Positions 50,671 to 58,543 of a DNA stretch of 64,000 nt are shown in pieces. The position numbers and the translations under genes were made by a program. The DNA is from Arthrobacter glacialis (GTDB taxonomy: Bacteria > Actinomycetota > Actinomycetes > Actinomycetales > Micrococcaceae): the NCBI RefSeq assembly GCF_002909445.1, contig NZ_PPXC01000001.1, positions 458,074 through 522,073 on the forward strand, written 5' to 3'. Each line of letters begins with the position of its first letter. The stretch's first letter is position 1. Below the pieces are notes generated by a model that searched no databases, was not told the DNA's origin, and saw nothing but the letters and a program-made list of their open reading frames with translations.

Positions 50671-51318
50671 TTGGGTGCTGCCAGTGTTGAGAACGTTGTT
50701 TTCTCCTATGGATCGCGGCGGGTGATTGACGGTTTGGACATTCATTTCCGTGCCGGGGCGCTAACGGCTGTCAAGGGCGCCAATGGCTCGGGGAAGTCCA
50801 CCTTGCTGGGTTTGATTGCCGGCACCTTGCGACCCTCGCAGGGGGCCGTTCATCTGGCCGAGGCGGCCCGTCCCGCCTTGGTGTTGCAACACAGCGCTGT
50901 TTCCCAGGCACTTCCCCTGACCGTGCGGGCGGCGGTGGAAATGGGTTGTTGGGGCAATCGCAGCTGGCTGCGCCGCCTGCGTGCGCAAGAGCGCGGGGAG
51001 GTGGCGGAGTTGCTGGACCGGCTCGGCTTGACCGAGCTGGCGCATCGCCAATTGGGGGAGCTTTCCGGTGGGCAGCGCCAGCGGGTGCTGCTGGCTCAGG
51101 GGCTTGCCCAGCGCTCAAAGCTGCTGTTGCTGGACGAGCCAACAGCGGGTGTGGATGAGCAATCGCATGCAAGGATTCGGGAGGTCATCGCCCATGAACT
51201 GGCGCGCGGGGTTGCTGTCATCGAGGTGACCCACAGCAATGCCGATGCCGCGGAAGCTGGGCGGGTGCTGGTGCTGGCGGACGGCCGCCTGGTGTCCGAC
51301 TCACTGGGCGTTGCCTAG
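50671..51318 (+). CDS. aztA: Zinc ABC ATPase, AztA/ZnuC type
   Basis: The 215-residue ATPase has Walker A KGANGSGKSTL, signature LSGGQRQRVLLAQGL, Walker B LLLLDEPTAGVD and H-loop EVTHSNADA. The start is TTG: GAAGGAG ends 6 bases before it, and no ATG or GTG lies in frame at a workable distance. It is transcribed divergently from its permease, chaperone and binding protein, with one shared Zur-like box in the middle. It is shorter than ZnuC and lacks a C-terminal extension, as expected of AztA-like proteins. Confidence 0.9.
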   Translation: MGAASVENVVFSYGSRRVIDGLDIHFRAGALTAVKGANGSGKSTLLGLIAGTLRPSQGAVHLAEAARPALVLQHSAVSQALPLTVRAAVEMGCWGNRSWLRRLRAQERGEVAELLDRLGLTELAHRQLGELSGGQRQRVLLAQGLAQRSKLLLLDEPTAGVDEQSHARIREVIAHELARGVAVIEVTHSNADAAEAGRVLVLADGRLVSDSLGVA

Positions 51319-51342
51319 GATGTGAAGCCCTGATGCAAAAGT

Positions 51343-51380
51343 GCGGGTGTTGCGAGCTCCGCGGAGCCCGCAACACCCGC
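51343..51380. terminator. Bidirectional 19-bp palindromic hairpin
   Basis: A 38-base palindrome (arms 51343-51361 and 51362-51380) has one mismatch and no loop beyond the turn. It lies in the 86-bp convergent gap between aztA (+) and the second AztD-like gene (-). Confidence 0.75.
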
Positions 51381-51404
51381 GCCGGGTGGATCAGACTGGC
51401 TGGA

Positions 51405-52712
51405 TCAGCCGGAGATGCCGGTGATTTCATTGGGTGTGTGCGCCAGCGAGTGGCTTGCCGTGACGGTGGACGAGCCCAGGTCCACCACGTGGAGCAGTTT
51501 CTTGGCCGGTTCGCTCACGTAGGCGGTGGTTCCATCCACAAAGATGGCCGGGCGCGGCTGCTGCCAATCCAGGGGTTCCTCCCACGGCGCCACAACCGTG
51601 ACGGCGCCGCTCTCCTTCCCGGAGTTGGCGTCATGGATGTGCAGCTTGCCGTCCGTGCCCAGAATCAGCGCGGCCCCGTCGGCACTTCTGGCCAAGGAGC
51701 GGAAGGAGTACGAGTAGTTGATGGGGACCAGCGTGAGTGTTCCGGTGGCCGTGTTGGTCAGCGAAAACGTTGCGGGGCGCTCCAATTCGGCGTTCTTGTC
51801 CTTCTTGTAGTCGCCCAGAACCACCGGCGATGCGTCGCTGCCGGCCTGATTACCGATCCTCCCATAGCGCTCGGGCGCAGTGATCTTGGTGATCTTTCCA
51901 TCCTTGACCACCAGCAGGCCGTCCTGGCAGCCGACGACGACGGCCCCGCCTTGCGCCGTTGCCTCACCGTGGACCCCTGGGCAGTCATTGCTTTCCGCCA
52001 GGACTTCCCGGGTGCCGTTGCTTGCCGGCTTTGCCAGCAGCTTGACGCCTGAGCGGCTCTCACTGGTGCCCTCGGTGACCACCAGCTCGCCGCCGGCAAG
52101 TTGCACGGCCACGCCATGATGCGCGGCGCTGGTCTTGAATTCCTGTGTCGCCGGCAGGGCGCCTTGCCCAAGGTCGCCCGGATTGAAGATCTGGATGCTG
52201 CCGGTTCCGTCGTCGAACAGGACCGTGCGGCCGTCGTGGTTGACCACATGCCCCGGTTTGTTGGCCGGGAATTTGAGTTCTTCCAAGGCGGGGGTCCCCG
52301 TGAAGTGATGGAAATGGTCGCCATGCTTTTCGGACCAGCTGCCCATGTCGAGGACCTGGAACCCGCCCGCAGTGGAGACCAGCACGTGCCGGCCGTCGCC
52401 AGCCGGACTGACCCTGTTGAATCCGGACAGGGGCAGCTCGGCCGCAACCTTGCCTGTGTCCGCGTCGAGAACGCTCATGCCGCCGTCGTGGGTCAGGACC
52501 AGCCGGCTCTGGGCTGTCTCCGCTTCAGCGCCCGCCTCGGCATGTGCCGCATGGCTGGTGTGCTGGTCGGCGGCGGACGGTGTCGGCGCACTGCCGCAGG
52601 CGGACAAGGCCAATGCTGCGGCGAGTGCAAAAGCCGACAGGGCAGGTGTCGTGAGGCGCCGTGCCCGCCGGGTGGTGGTTTCTGGTGGATGGGTGTGTTG
52701 TGTGATGGTCAT
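51405..52712 (-). CDS. aztD: AztD-like zinc chaperone lipoprotein (paralogue 2)
   Basis: The 435-residue protein has a lipobox LSAC (Cys39). A His-rich flexible segment follows (DQHTSHAAHAEAGAEAE), then a propeller-like domain with LDMGSWSEKHGDHFHHFTG and LPGHVVNHDGRTVLFDDG-type blades. The N-terminal His cluster and GDHFHHF are likely zinc sites, matching what is known for AztD. The frame extends to 52748, but the ATG at 52712 (MTITQHTHPP) begins the signal peptide. TAAGAT 14-19 bases upstream could be the -10, with the Zur-like box just behind it. No strong ribosome-binding site is visible. Confidence 0.82.
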   Translation of the reverse strand: MTITQHTHPPETTTRRARRLTTPALSAFALAAALALSACGSAPTPSAADQHTSHAAHAEAGAEAETAQSRLVLTHDGGMSVLDADTGKVAAELPLSGFNRVSPAGDGRHVLVSTAGGFQVLDMGSWSEKHGDHFHHFTGTPALEELKFPANKPGHVVNHDGRTVLFDDGTGSIQIFNPGDLGQGALPATQEFKTSAAHHGVAVQLAGGELVVTEGTSESRSGVKLLAKPASNGTREVLAESNDCPGVHGEATAQGGAVVVGCQDGLLVVKDGKITKITAPERYGRIGNQAGSDASPVVLGDYKKDKNAELERPATFSLTNTATGTLTLVPINYSYSFRSLARSADGAALILGTDGKLHIHDANSGKESGAVTVVAPWEEPLDWQQPRPAIFVDGTTAYVSEPAKKLLHVVDLGSSTVTASHSLAHTPNEITGISG

Positions 52713-52729
52713 GACACCGATGCTAATCT

Positions 52730-52744
52730 TAATGAGAATCATTA
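52730..52744. promoter_or_regulatory. Zur-like box before the second AztD gene
   Basis: TAATGA-GAA-TCATTA is a perfect inverted repeat. It shares 19 consecutive bases (TAATGAGAATCATTATCAA) with the box at 50634-50650, and both are followed by ACGAAGGA. It lies between the second AztD-like gene (-) and the PLP enzyme gene (+), and could control either or both. Confidence 0.78.
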
Positions 52745-52837
52745 TCAAAACGAAGGAAAGGTGTGACGGCCAAGTGCGCGGGCCGTCGCCGTCATGAAAT
52801 TGCCGCCACGGTGACGCGGGGCACTAATCTGGAGGGT

Positions 52838-54016
52838 ATGACTCTCCACGCACCCAACCATCTTGAGAACCTCAGCCCCGACACCATGGTTGTGGCGGCA
52901 GGACGGCCGGCGCGGGAACATGATTCCCCCGTAAACCCGCCCATTGTGCTGTCCTCGACGTACGTGGGCACCGGCGCAGTGGTGGATGGGGACAGGGCCT
53001 ACGGGCGCTACTCCAACCCCACTTGGGATCCGTTGGAGGAGGCGTTGTCGGAGTTGGAGGGTGCCACACTTCCGGCACTCCTCTTCAGCTCGGGCCTGGC
53101 TGCAGTTTCGGCGGCACTGTCCCTGATTCCCGTGGGCGGCGTGCTGGTCATGCCCACCCACTCCTACCAAGGTGCGCTGGTCATGGCGCAGGAGCAATCG
53201 GCAAAGGGCCTGTTCACTCTGCGTACCGTGGACATTGCCAACAATGACGAGGTCATTGCGGCCCTCACCGGCTCGGGCGAAAAGGCCGCCAGCATGCTGT
53301 GGCTGGAAAGCCCCACCAACCCCATGTTGGAGGTGGCCGACATGCAGGTCTTGTGCCGTTCGGCTCAAGCCGTGGGTGCCATCATCGTCACTGACAACAC
53401 TTTCTCCACCCCGCTGGTGCAAAAGCCGCTGGAACTGGGTGCCGACGTCGTCCTGCACTCCGTCACCAAATACCTGGCCGGGCACTCGGACGTGGTGCTG
53501 GGTGCCCTGGCCACCTCCAATCCGGAGCTGCGCAGCACGCTGTTGCACCACCGCTCCATCCACGGCGCCATTGCCGGCCCGTTCGAAGCGTGGCTGGCAC
53601 TGCGTGGCCTGCGCACCTTGGCGTTGCGGGTGGAACGCTCACAGGCCAGTGCCGTGGAGCTGGCTCAGCGCCTTGACCTGCACGACGCCGTGGAGCGGGT
53701 TTTGTTCCCCGGCCTGCCACTGGATCCTGGCCATAATCGCGCCAAGGCGCAAATGAACGGCTTCGGCTCCATTTTGTGCATTGAGGTCGCTGGCGGGGAA
53801 GCCGCAGCCACCGCCTTTGTTGAGGCCTTGCGGCTCTGGACTCCGGCCACGTCGTTGGGCGGCGTGGAGTCCTTGATTGAGCGCCGTCGCCGCCACGCCA
53901 ACGAGCCGGAGACGGTTCCGGCCAACCTGCTGCGCCTGAGCGTGGGCATTGAAAATGTTGAGGACTTGTGGCGCGATTTGGAGCAGGCGTTTGACCAGCT
54001 TTCCGGCCCACAGTAG
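52838..54016 (+). CDS. Trans-sulfuration PLP enzyme (cystathionine gamma-synthase/lyase family)
   Basis: The 392-residue protein belongs to the Cys/Met-metabolism PLP family. It has STYVGTGAVV, YGRYSNPTWDPLEEALSELEG, SSGLAAVSAAL, VTDNTFSTPLVQKPLELGAD and the PLP lysine in HSVTKYLAGHSDVVLGAL. It could make or cleave cystathionine, or act as a methionine gamma-lyase. I give the ATG at 52838 (GGAGG 2 bases upstream). However, the frame is open to a GTG at 52763, which has a good AAGGAAAGG ribosome-binding site immediately after the Zur-like box, so a form 25 residues longer under zinc control is possible. Confidence 0.88.
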   Translation: MTLHAPNHLENLSPDTMVVAAGRPAREHDSPVNPPIVLSSTYVGTGAVVDGDRAYGRYSNPTWDPLEEALSELEGATLPALLFSSGLAAVSAALSLIPVGGVLVMPTHSYQGALVMAQEQSAKGLFTLRTVDIANNDEVIAALTGSGEKAASMLWLESPTNPMLEVADMQVLCRSAQAVGAIIVTDNTFSTPLVQKPLELGADVVLHSVTKYLAGHSDVVLGALATSNPELRSTLLHHRSIHGAIAGPFEAWLALRGLRTLALRVERSQASAVELAQRLDLHDAVERVLFPGLPLDPGHNRAKAQMNGFGSILCIEVAGGEAAATAFVEALRLWTPATSLGGVESLIERRRRHANEPETVPANLLRLSVGIENVEDLWRDLEQAFDQLSGPQ

Positions 54017-54069
54017 TTTCCCAGCAAACAGGCAGCCCGGTCAGCATCGTTGACCTGTAAGCTTGAATT

Positions 54070-54444
54070 GTGGCTATCTTTTTGATCTATGTAGAGTTCC
54101 TCATCCTGGTGGCCTTTGGTCTGCTCGCCCTAGGCATTCAGTTGTGGGCGCTGGGCGATTGCCTGCGCACGCCAGCCTCGGCTTTTGAGCGGGTCTACAA
54201 GAAGACCAAGACGTTCTGGACGGCACTGACCGCCGGGGCGTCCTTCTTTGGTTTCCTCTTCATCATTGGGCCCATCATGTCCCTGGGGGGTCCGGTGCCG
54301 ATGGCTCCCTCGCTGGGCATGGGCATGATTCTCTGCCTGGCCGGGGTCACGGCTGCCGGTGTTTACCTGGCTGACGTCCGCCCCGTGCTGGTTGAAGTTC
54401 GCGGCCGCGGCAATGGCCAGCAAAACCGTGGATCGTCCTGGTAG
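54070..54444 (+). CDS. DUF2516 family membrane protein
   Basis: This 124-residue protein, starting at GTG, has three hydrophobic helices: IYVEFLILVAFGLLALGIQL, ASFFGFLFIIGPIMSLGG and LGMGMILCLAGVTAAGVYLA. The signature DCLRTPASAFERVYKKTKTF of the actinobacterial DUF2516 family follows the first helix. Function unknown. Its stop is one base from the stop of the convergent methyltransferase gene, leaving no terminator between them, so antisense overlap of the transcripts is likely. Confidence 0.85.
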   Translation: MAIFLIYVEFLILVAFGLLALGIQLWALGDCLRTPASAFERVYKKTKTFWTALTAGASFFGFLFIIGPIMSLGGPVPMAPSLGMGMILCLAGVTAAGVYLADVRPVLVEVRGRGNGQQNRGSSW

Positions 54445-54445
54445 C

Positions 54446-55288
54446 TTAAGGCGCCACGGCTGACCACGCCACGGTCAGCTCACCCAAGCGCCACCGTGAG
54501 GGTGCGCGCACCACCGGCCATCCGGCGTCGTACATTTTTTGGCACATGGACAGCCAACGCTGCCGGTTCCCAAACGATGCCAGCGGCGCCCCGGCGAGCC
54601 AATGCTGATCCAGCGCCTGCAGAAAACCGTGGATCTTTTCGCCCGGCACATTGTGGTGGATGAGTGCCTTGGGCAGCCTCTCGGCTACGTCACTGGGCAG
54701 CTCGAAGGCGCCAAAGCGCAGCGAAATGGTCAGCGATTGCGGGCCTGTGTTATCCAGCGCAACCCAGGTGGTGCGGCGGCCAATCTCATCGCACGTGCCA
54801 TCCACAAAAATGCCGTGCGGGGACAGCCGGGCGCAGACCGTGTCCCAAATGAGCGCAACGTCGGCCTCATCATATTGGCGCAGCACGTTGAAGGCGCGGA
54901 CCATGGTGGCCTGCCCCGGAACCGGAATCTCAAACCCGCCCACCCGGAAATCAAGGCCTTCATGCTCCAGGGGTTTGGCAATGCGGACCCGCTCGGGCTC
55001 AATTTCAATGCCCGTGACGTGCACGTCCGGGCAGACTGCCTGGAGACGCGCATACAGTTCAACGGCCGTGGCGGGGGAGCCCCCGTAGCCCAAATCGATC
55101 ACCAGGGGATTGGCCTCGCGCCGCAGCCGCCACGCCTGCGGGCCTGCCAGCCAGCGGTCCACCCGGCGCAAACGATTGGGGTTGGTGGTGCCGCGGGTGA
55201 CATTGCCAAAGGGCTTGTTGCGCTGGCGCGTGGCCCTGGCAGCAGGGTCCACGGAATTGCCTTTGACCCGCTGCGCACGTTGAACCAC
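54446..55288 (-). CDS. Class I SAM-dependent methyltransferase-like protein
   Basis: The 280-residue protein has a Rossmann motif I, VIDLGYGGSPATAVELYARL, with motif II acidic residues in VTGIEIEPERVRIA and an FNVLRQY segment. It is a conserved actinobacterial type; substrate unknown. A basic N-terminus (NKPFGNVTRGTTNPNRLRRV) may bind nucleic acid. The start is GTG with TAAACT ending 6 bases upstream and no ribosome-binding site, so the message is probably leaderless. Confidence 0.82.
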   Translation of the reverse strand: MVQRAQRVKGNSVDPAARATRQRNKPFGNVTRGTTNPNRLRRVDRWLAGPQAWRLRREANPLVIDLGYGGSPATAVELYARLQAVCPDVHVTGIEIEPERVRIAKPLEHEGLDFRVGGFEIPVPGQATMVRAFNVLRQYDEADVALIWDTVCARLSPHGIFVDGTCDEIGRRTTWVALDNTGPQSLTISLRFGAFELPSDVAERLPKALIHHNVPGEKIHGFLQALDQHWLAGAPLASFGNRQRWLSMCQKMYDAGWPVVRAPSRWRLGELTVAWSAVAP

Positions 55289-55352
55289 AGAACAAGTTTA
55301 GAGGTGCGCGGCAGGAGGTCCTGACCAGGGGTGGCGGGCCCGGAGCCTGAAA

Positions 55353-55416
55353 TTATGCGCCAGACCCGCGGTGGGTTTTGCGCATGAGTGTTTATGCGCA
55401 GAACTCGCGGCGGGTT
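55353..55416. repeat. Imperfect direct repeat pair in the methyltransferase-gpmA gap
   Basis: Two 25-base units (55353-55377 and 55392-55416), both starting TTATGCGC and ending GGGTT, match in about 20 of 25 positions. The first unit and the following TTTTGCGCAT can also fold into a hairpin. They lie in the 215-bp divergent gap upstream of gpmA. Role unknown. Confidence 0.45.
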
Positions 55417-55503
55417 CACCGCAGAAGTTCAGGGTCAGGCCCCGCAGAAGCAGTGCCGCGTAGCAATTCAGGTCCGCGCAGCCCCGCCCGGTAGGATGAA
55501 ACC

Positions 55504-56250
55504 ATGACTTATACGCTGATTTTGCTTCGCCATGGCCACAGTGAGTGGAACGCCAAGAACCTGTTCACCGGTTGGGTGGATGTTGACCTGAATGATCAGG
55601 GCCGCACAGAGGCCGCCCGCGGCGGTGAGCTGCTGGTTGAGAACAATGTTCTCCCGGACGTGCTGTACACCTCGCGCCTCAAGCGTGCCATCAACACCGC
55701 CAACCTTGCCCTTGATGTTGCCGACCGCGGCTGGATCGACGTCAAGCGCGACTGGCGCCTGAACGAACGCCATTACGGCGCATTGCAGGGCAAGGACAAG
55801 GCCCAGACGCTGGCCGAGTACGGTGAAGATCAGTTCATGGAATGGCGTCGCAGCTACGACACCCCGCCGCCGCCCCTCTCCGATGACAGCGAGTTCTCCC
55901 AGGCCCACGACCCCCGCTACGCAGACCTGGGTGACGCCCTCCCGCGCACCGAGTGCCTCAAGGACGTCCTTGTCCGTCTGCTCCCGTACTGGGAATCAGA
56001 CATCAAGGAAGACCTCAAGGCCGGCAAGACTGTTCTGGTCACGGCCCACGGCAACTCACTGCGCGCCCTGGTCAAACACCTGGACGGCATCTCGGATGAG
56101 GCCATCGCGTCCCTGAACATCCCCACGGGCATCCCGCTGGTATACGAACTGGATGAGAACTTCGCCCCCATCACTCCCGGTGGCAAGTACCTGGATCCGG
56201 AAGCTGCCGCGGCGTCCATCCAGGCCGTTGCCAATCAGGGCAAAAAGTAA
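55504..56250 (+). CDS. gpmA: 2,3-bisphosphoglycerate-dependent phosphoglycerate mutase
   Basis: The 248-residue glycolytic enzyme interconverts 3- and 2-phosphoglycerate. The catalytic histidine is His10 in [24 protein letters not shown] (catalytic Glu region) and [16 protein letters not shown] (second His) follow. AGGA lies 7 bases before the ATG. TAGGAT overlaps that motif, so either a short leader or a leaderless start is possible. A 29-bp perfect hairpin follows the stop. Confidence 0.96.
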   Translation: MTYTLILLRHGHSEWNAKNLFTGWVDVDLNDQGRTEAARGGELLVENNVLPDVLYTSRLKRAINTANLALDVADRGWIDVKRDWRLNERHYGALQGKDKAQTLAEYGEDQFMEWRRSYDTPPPPLSDDSEFSQAHDPRYADLGDALPRTECLKDVLVRLLPYWESDIKEDLKAGKTVLVTAHGNSLRALVKHLDGISDEAIASLNIPTGIPLVYELDENFAPITPGGKYLDPEAAAASIQAVANQGKK

Positions 56251-56259
56251 CTCCACCGC

Positions 56260-56322
56260 TTAAAGTACGACGGCGGCGGGCCACCTTTGTTGAAAAGGTG
56301 GCCCGCCGCCGTCGTACTTTAA
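56260..56322. terminator. Perfect 29-bp bidirectional hairpin
   Basis: The arms at 56260-56288 and 56294-56322 are exact reverse complements around GTTGA, with TTTAA on the right and TTAAA on the left. It starts 10 bases after gpmA, in the convergent gap with phoU. Confidence 0.85.
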
Positions 56323-56415
56323 CGCAAGCGCGGCCGTCCCCAGCCGCTCCCACTTCTCGCAAGCTCGAAGCGGGTCCCTCGCGGCAGTGGGCGCGCCGGG
56401 TGTTGCTGCGACAGG

Positions 56416-57078
56416 CTAGACGGTGAGGAAGTCCTCGGGCTGCCATTCACCCGTCACCAGGTAGGAAACTTTGCGGGCTACGGAGACGCCGTGGTCGCCA
56501 AAGCGTTCAAAGTAGCGGCTGGCCAAGGTGACATCCACGGTTGTTGCAGCGGTTTCATTCCAGTCCGGGGCTGCCATGGTGGAGAAAACACTCTTGTGGA
56601 GTTTGTTGATCTGGCTCTTGGCGGCGGCAATGTCGCCCACCAGCTCCAAGTCGCGGGAGTCCAGCAGCTCGGTGACCTTCTCCGCAATGACGATGTCCAG
56701 ACGCGCCAACTCGGCGAAGGTGCTGGTCAGCGACACCGGAATGACCTGGTTGGGGAAGCGCAGCCGGGTCAGTTGGGCAATGTGACGGGCCAAGTCGCCC
56801 ATCCGTTCCAGGGACGCGCTCATCCGCAGCGAACCAACAATCATGCGCAGATCGCTGGCCACGGGGCCCTGCAAGGCAAGCACGTCAATGGCGCGTTCGT
56901 CCAGGTCGTTCTGCAGGAAATCGATGCGGGCGTCCGCGGCAATGACTTCCTGGGCTGTCTGCAGATCAGCGGCAGCGAAAGCGGTCGACGCCTTGGTGAT
57001 GGCCTCGCCCACCAGGGCAGAGATCTCAATAAGGCCCTCGCCAATTTGGTGAAGTTCGGCCTGGAAAACTTTACGCAC
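56416..57078 (-). CDS. phoU: Phosphate signalling protein PhoU
   Basis: This 220-residue PhoU protein has two three-helix bundles with the metal-binding motifs DLRMIVGSLRMSASLERMGD and ASRYFERFGDHGVSVA. It links the phosphate importer PstSCAB to the sensor kinase and damps the response at high phosphate. The start is GTG with AAAGG 9 bases upstream. It is divergent from senX3-regX3, the usual actinobacterial arrangement, with a PHO-box-like repeat between. Confidence 0.95.
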   Translation of the reverse strand: MRKVFQAELHQIGEGLIEISALVGEAITKASTAFAAADLQTAQEVIAADARIDFLQNDLDERAIDVLALQGPVASDLRMIVGSLRMSASLERMGDLARHIAQLTRLRFPNQVIPVSLTSTFAELARLDIVIAEKVTELLDSRDLELVGDIAAAKSQINKLHKSVFSTMAAPDWNETAATTVDVTLASRYFERFGDHGVSVARKVSYLVTGEWQPEDFLTV

Positions 57079-57140
57079 GCGTGTGTCCTTTCATGGGCAG
57101 CCCACGGGGGGCCTCAATATGTTCCAGCATGCCACTTGCA

Positions 57141-57180
57141 TGTGAACATGAGCGCACTAAAAGGTGAACGTTTGTTGAAC
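57141..57180. promoter_or_regulatory. PHO-box-like phased direct repeats between phoU and senX3
   Basis: GGTGAAC (57163-57169) and GTTGAAC (57174-57180) are 7-base repeats at 11-base phase, the spacing of actinobacterial PHO boxes (GTTCACC-N4-GTTCACC on the other strand). A further TGTGAAC at 57141-57147 is in the same phase two turns away. The site is well placed for autoregulation of senX3-regX3 and phoU. Confidence 0.6.
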
Positions 57181-57239
57181 GAGGGCTGTGTGGAGCCAGT
57201 TTTGGCTAAAATCACCCCGCAACGGCATAGGCTGGTTGC

Positions 57240-58529
57240 GTGGATCCCCTGTTGGTTGGAGTAGTTGCCGGGCTTATTGGCCTGACCCTTGGCGTGTTTG
57301 GCATGCTCGCCTTTAGCATCAGCGAAAGATCGCGCAAGCAGCCGCTGGATATTGCCGAACCAACGCTGCCCGAGGGCGCTGCGGAAGTGCTTTCGGTGGT
57401 GGGCAAGGCCTTCATTGTGATTGACACGGTCGACGGCGTGGTGCGGGCCAGCCCGGGCGCCTACGCCTTCGGTTTGGTGCGCGGCCACACGGTGGTGCAC
57501 AAGGAGCTGATTGAGCTGGCACACAGAGTGCGTCGTGATGGGGTCATTGAGGAACGCGACTTAATCCTGCCGCGCCAGGTTTTGCCCCATGCGGCGCCCC
57601 ATCCAAGCCCCACGCCAAGCTCACATTCGGCCGGCACCCAGGGGGCGGCGGTGGAGGCCCACACCGCAAATGTGCCACAGTCATCCACAGCACCCGGGCA
57701 GGGAACCTTGGTGATTCAGGTGCGCGTGGCGCCGCTGGGCGAGGAATACATTCTCCTGCTGGCCGATGACCGCACCGAAATTGCGCGCACCGAAGCTGTC
57801 CGCAATGATTTTGTGGCCAACGTTTCCCACGAACTCAAGACACCGGTGGGCGCCATCTCGCTGCTGGCAGAGGCCCTTGAATCTGCGCCGGAGGACCAAG
57901 CCACCGTGCGCCGCTTTGCCAAGCGCATGATGACAGAATCCGCCCGCCTGGCCGCGCTGGTGCAGGACATCATTGAACTCTCACGGTTGCAGGGCAAGGA
58001 CGTTGCCCGCGTGGGCACCGACGTTGACATGAATGCAGTGATCGCCGAGGCTGTGGACAGAACCCGCCTGCCGGCCCAAAGCAAGAACATCAATCTTGCC
58101 GTGGGACCGCATAAAGTTGCTGAGGTGTACGGCGACCAGGCCCAATTGGTCACGGCCCTGCGCAACCTGATCGACAACGCCGTGCGCTATTCCCCGGAAA
58201 ACACTCAGGTGGGGATCGGCCTGTCGGTAGGCGACGGCGTGGTCTCCGTCAGTATTTCCGATCAGGGTGACGGGCTCTCGCCGGTCGAGCAGGACAGAAT
58301 TTTTGAGCGCTTCTACCGCGTCGATGCCGCCCGATCCCGCCATACAGGTGGCACGGGGCTTGGGCTGAGCATCGTCAAACACATTGTGAGCAACCACGGC
58401 GGTGAAGTGACGGTGTGGTCGGCACCGAAAATGGGCTCAACCTTCACCGTGCGCCTGCCGCAACTTTCCCACCCAACGTCCGACGGCGGCGCTGATCACA
58501 GCGCGAACCGGCACCCCAGAATGATCTAA
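57240..58529 (+). CDS. senX3: Phosphate-responsive sensor histidine kinase SenX3
   Basis: The 429-residue kinase has one N-terminal membrane helix (LLVGVVAGLIGLTLGVFGML). A PAS-like domain follows, interrupted by a Pro/Ser/His-rich loop at about residues 115-155. The DHp helix has His197 in VANVSHELKTPVGAI, and the ATPase domain has NLIDNAVRYSPE (N box), SDQGDGL (G1), FERFYRVDAAR (F box) and GGTGLGLSIVKHI (G2). GTG start; no ribosome-binding site, with TAGGCT ending 6 bases upstream, so probably leaderless. Followed after 14 bases by regX3. Confidence 0.94.
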   Translation: MDPLLVGVVAGLIGLTLGVFGMLAFSISERSRKQPLDIAEPTLPEGAAEVLSVVGKAFIVIDTVDGVVRASPGAYAFGLVRGHTVVHKELIELAHRVRRDGVIEERDLILPRQVLPHAAPHPSPTPSSHSAGTQGAAVEAHTANVPQSSTAPGQGTLVIQVRVAPLGEEYILLLADDRTEIARTEAVRNDFVANVSHELKTPVGAISLLAEALESAPEDQATVRRFAKRMMTESARLAALVQDIIELSRLQGKDVARVGTDVDMNAVIAEAVDRTRLPAQSKNINLAVGPHKVAEVYGDQAQLVTALRNLIDNAVRYSPENTQVGIGLSVGDGVVSVSISDQGDGLSPVEQDRIFERFYRVDAARSRHTGGTGLGLSIVKHIVSNHGGEVTVWSAPKMGSTFTVRLPQLSHPTSDGGADHSANRHPRMI

Positions 58530-58543
58530 GGAGCGCAACAAGC

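Noticed and set aside
52763-52837. Short upstream reading frame considered as a zinc-regulated ribosomal protein paralogue
   Set aside because: Its 25 codons run in frame into the PLP enzyme and resemble no L28, L31, L33 or S14 sequence that I recognise.
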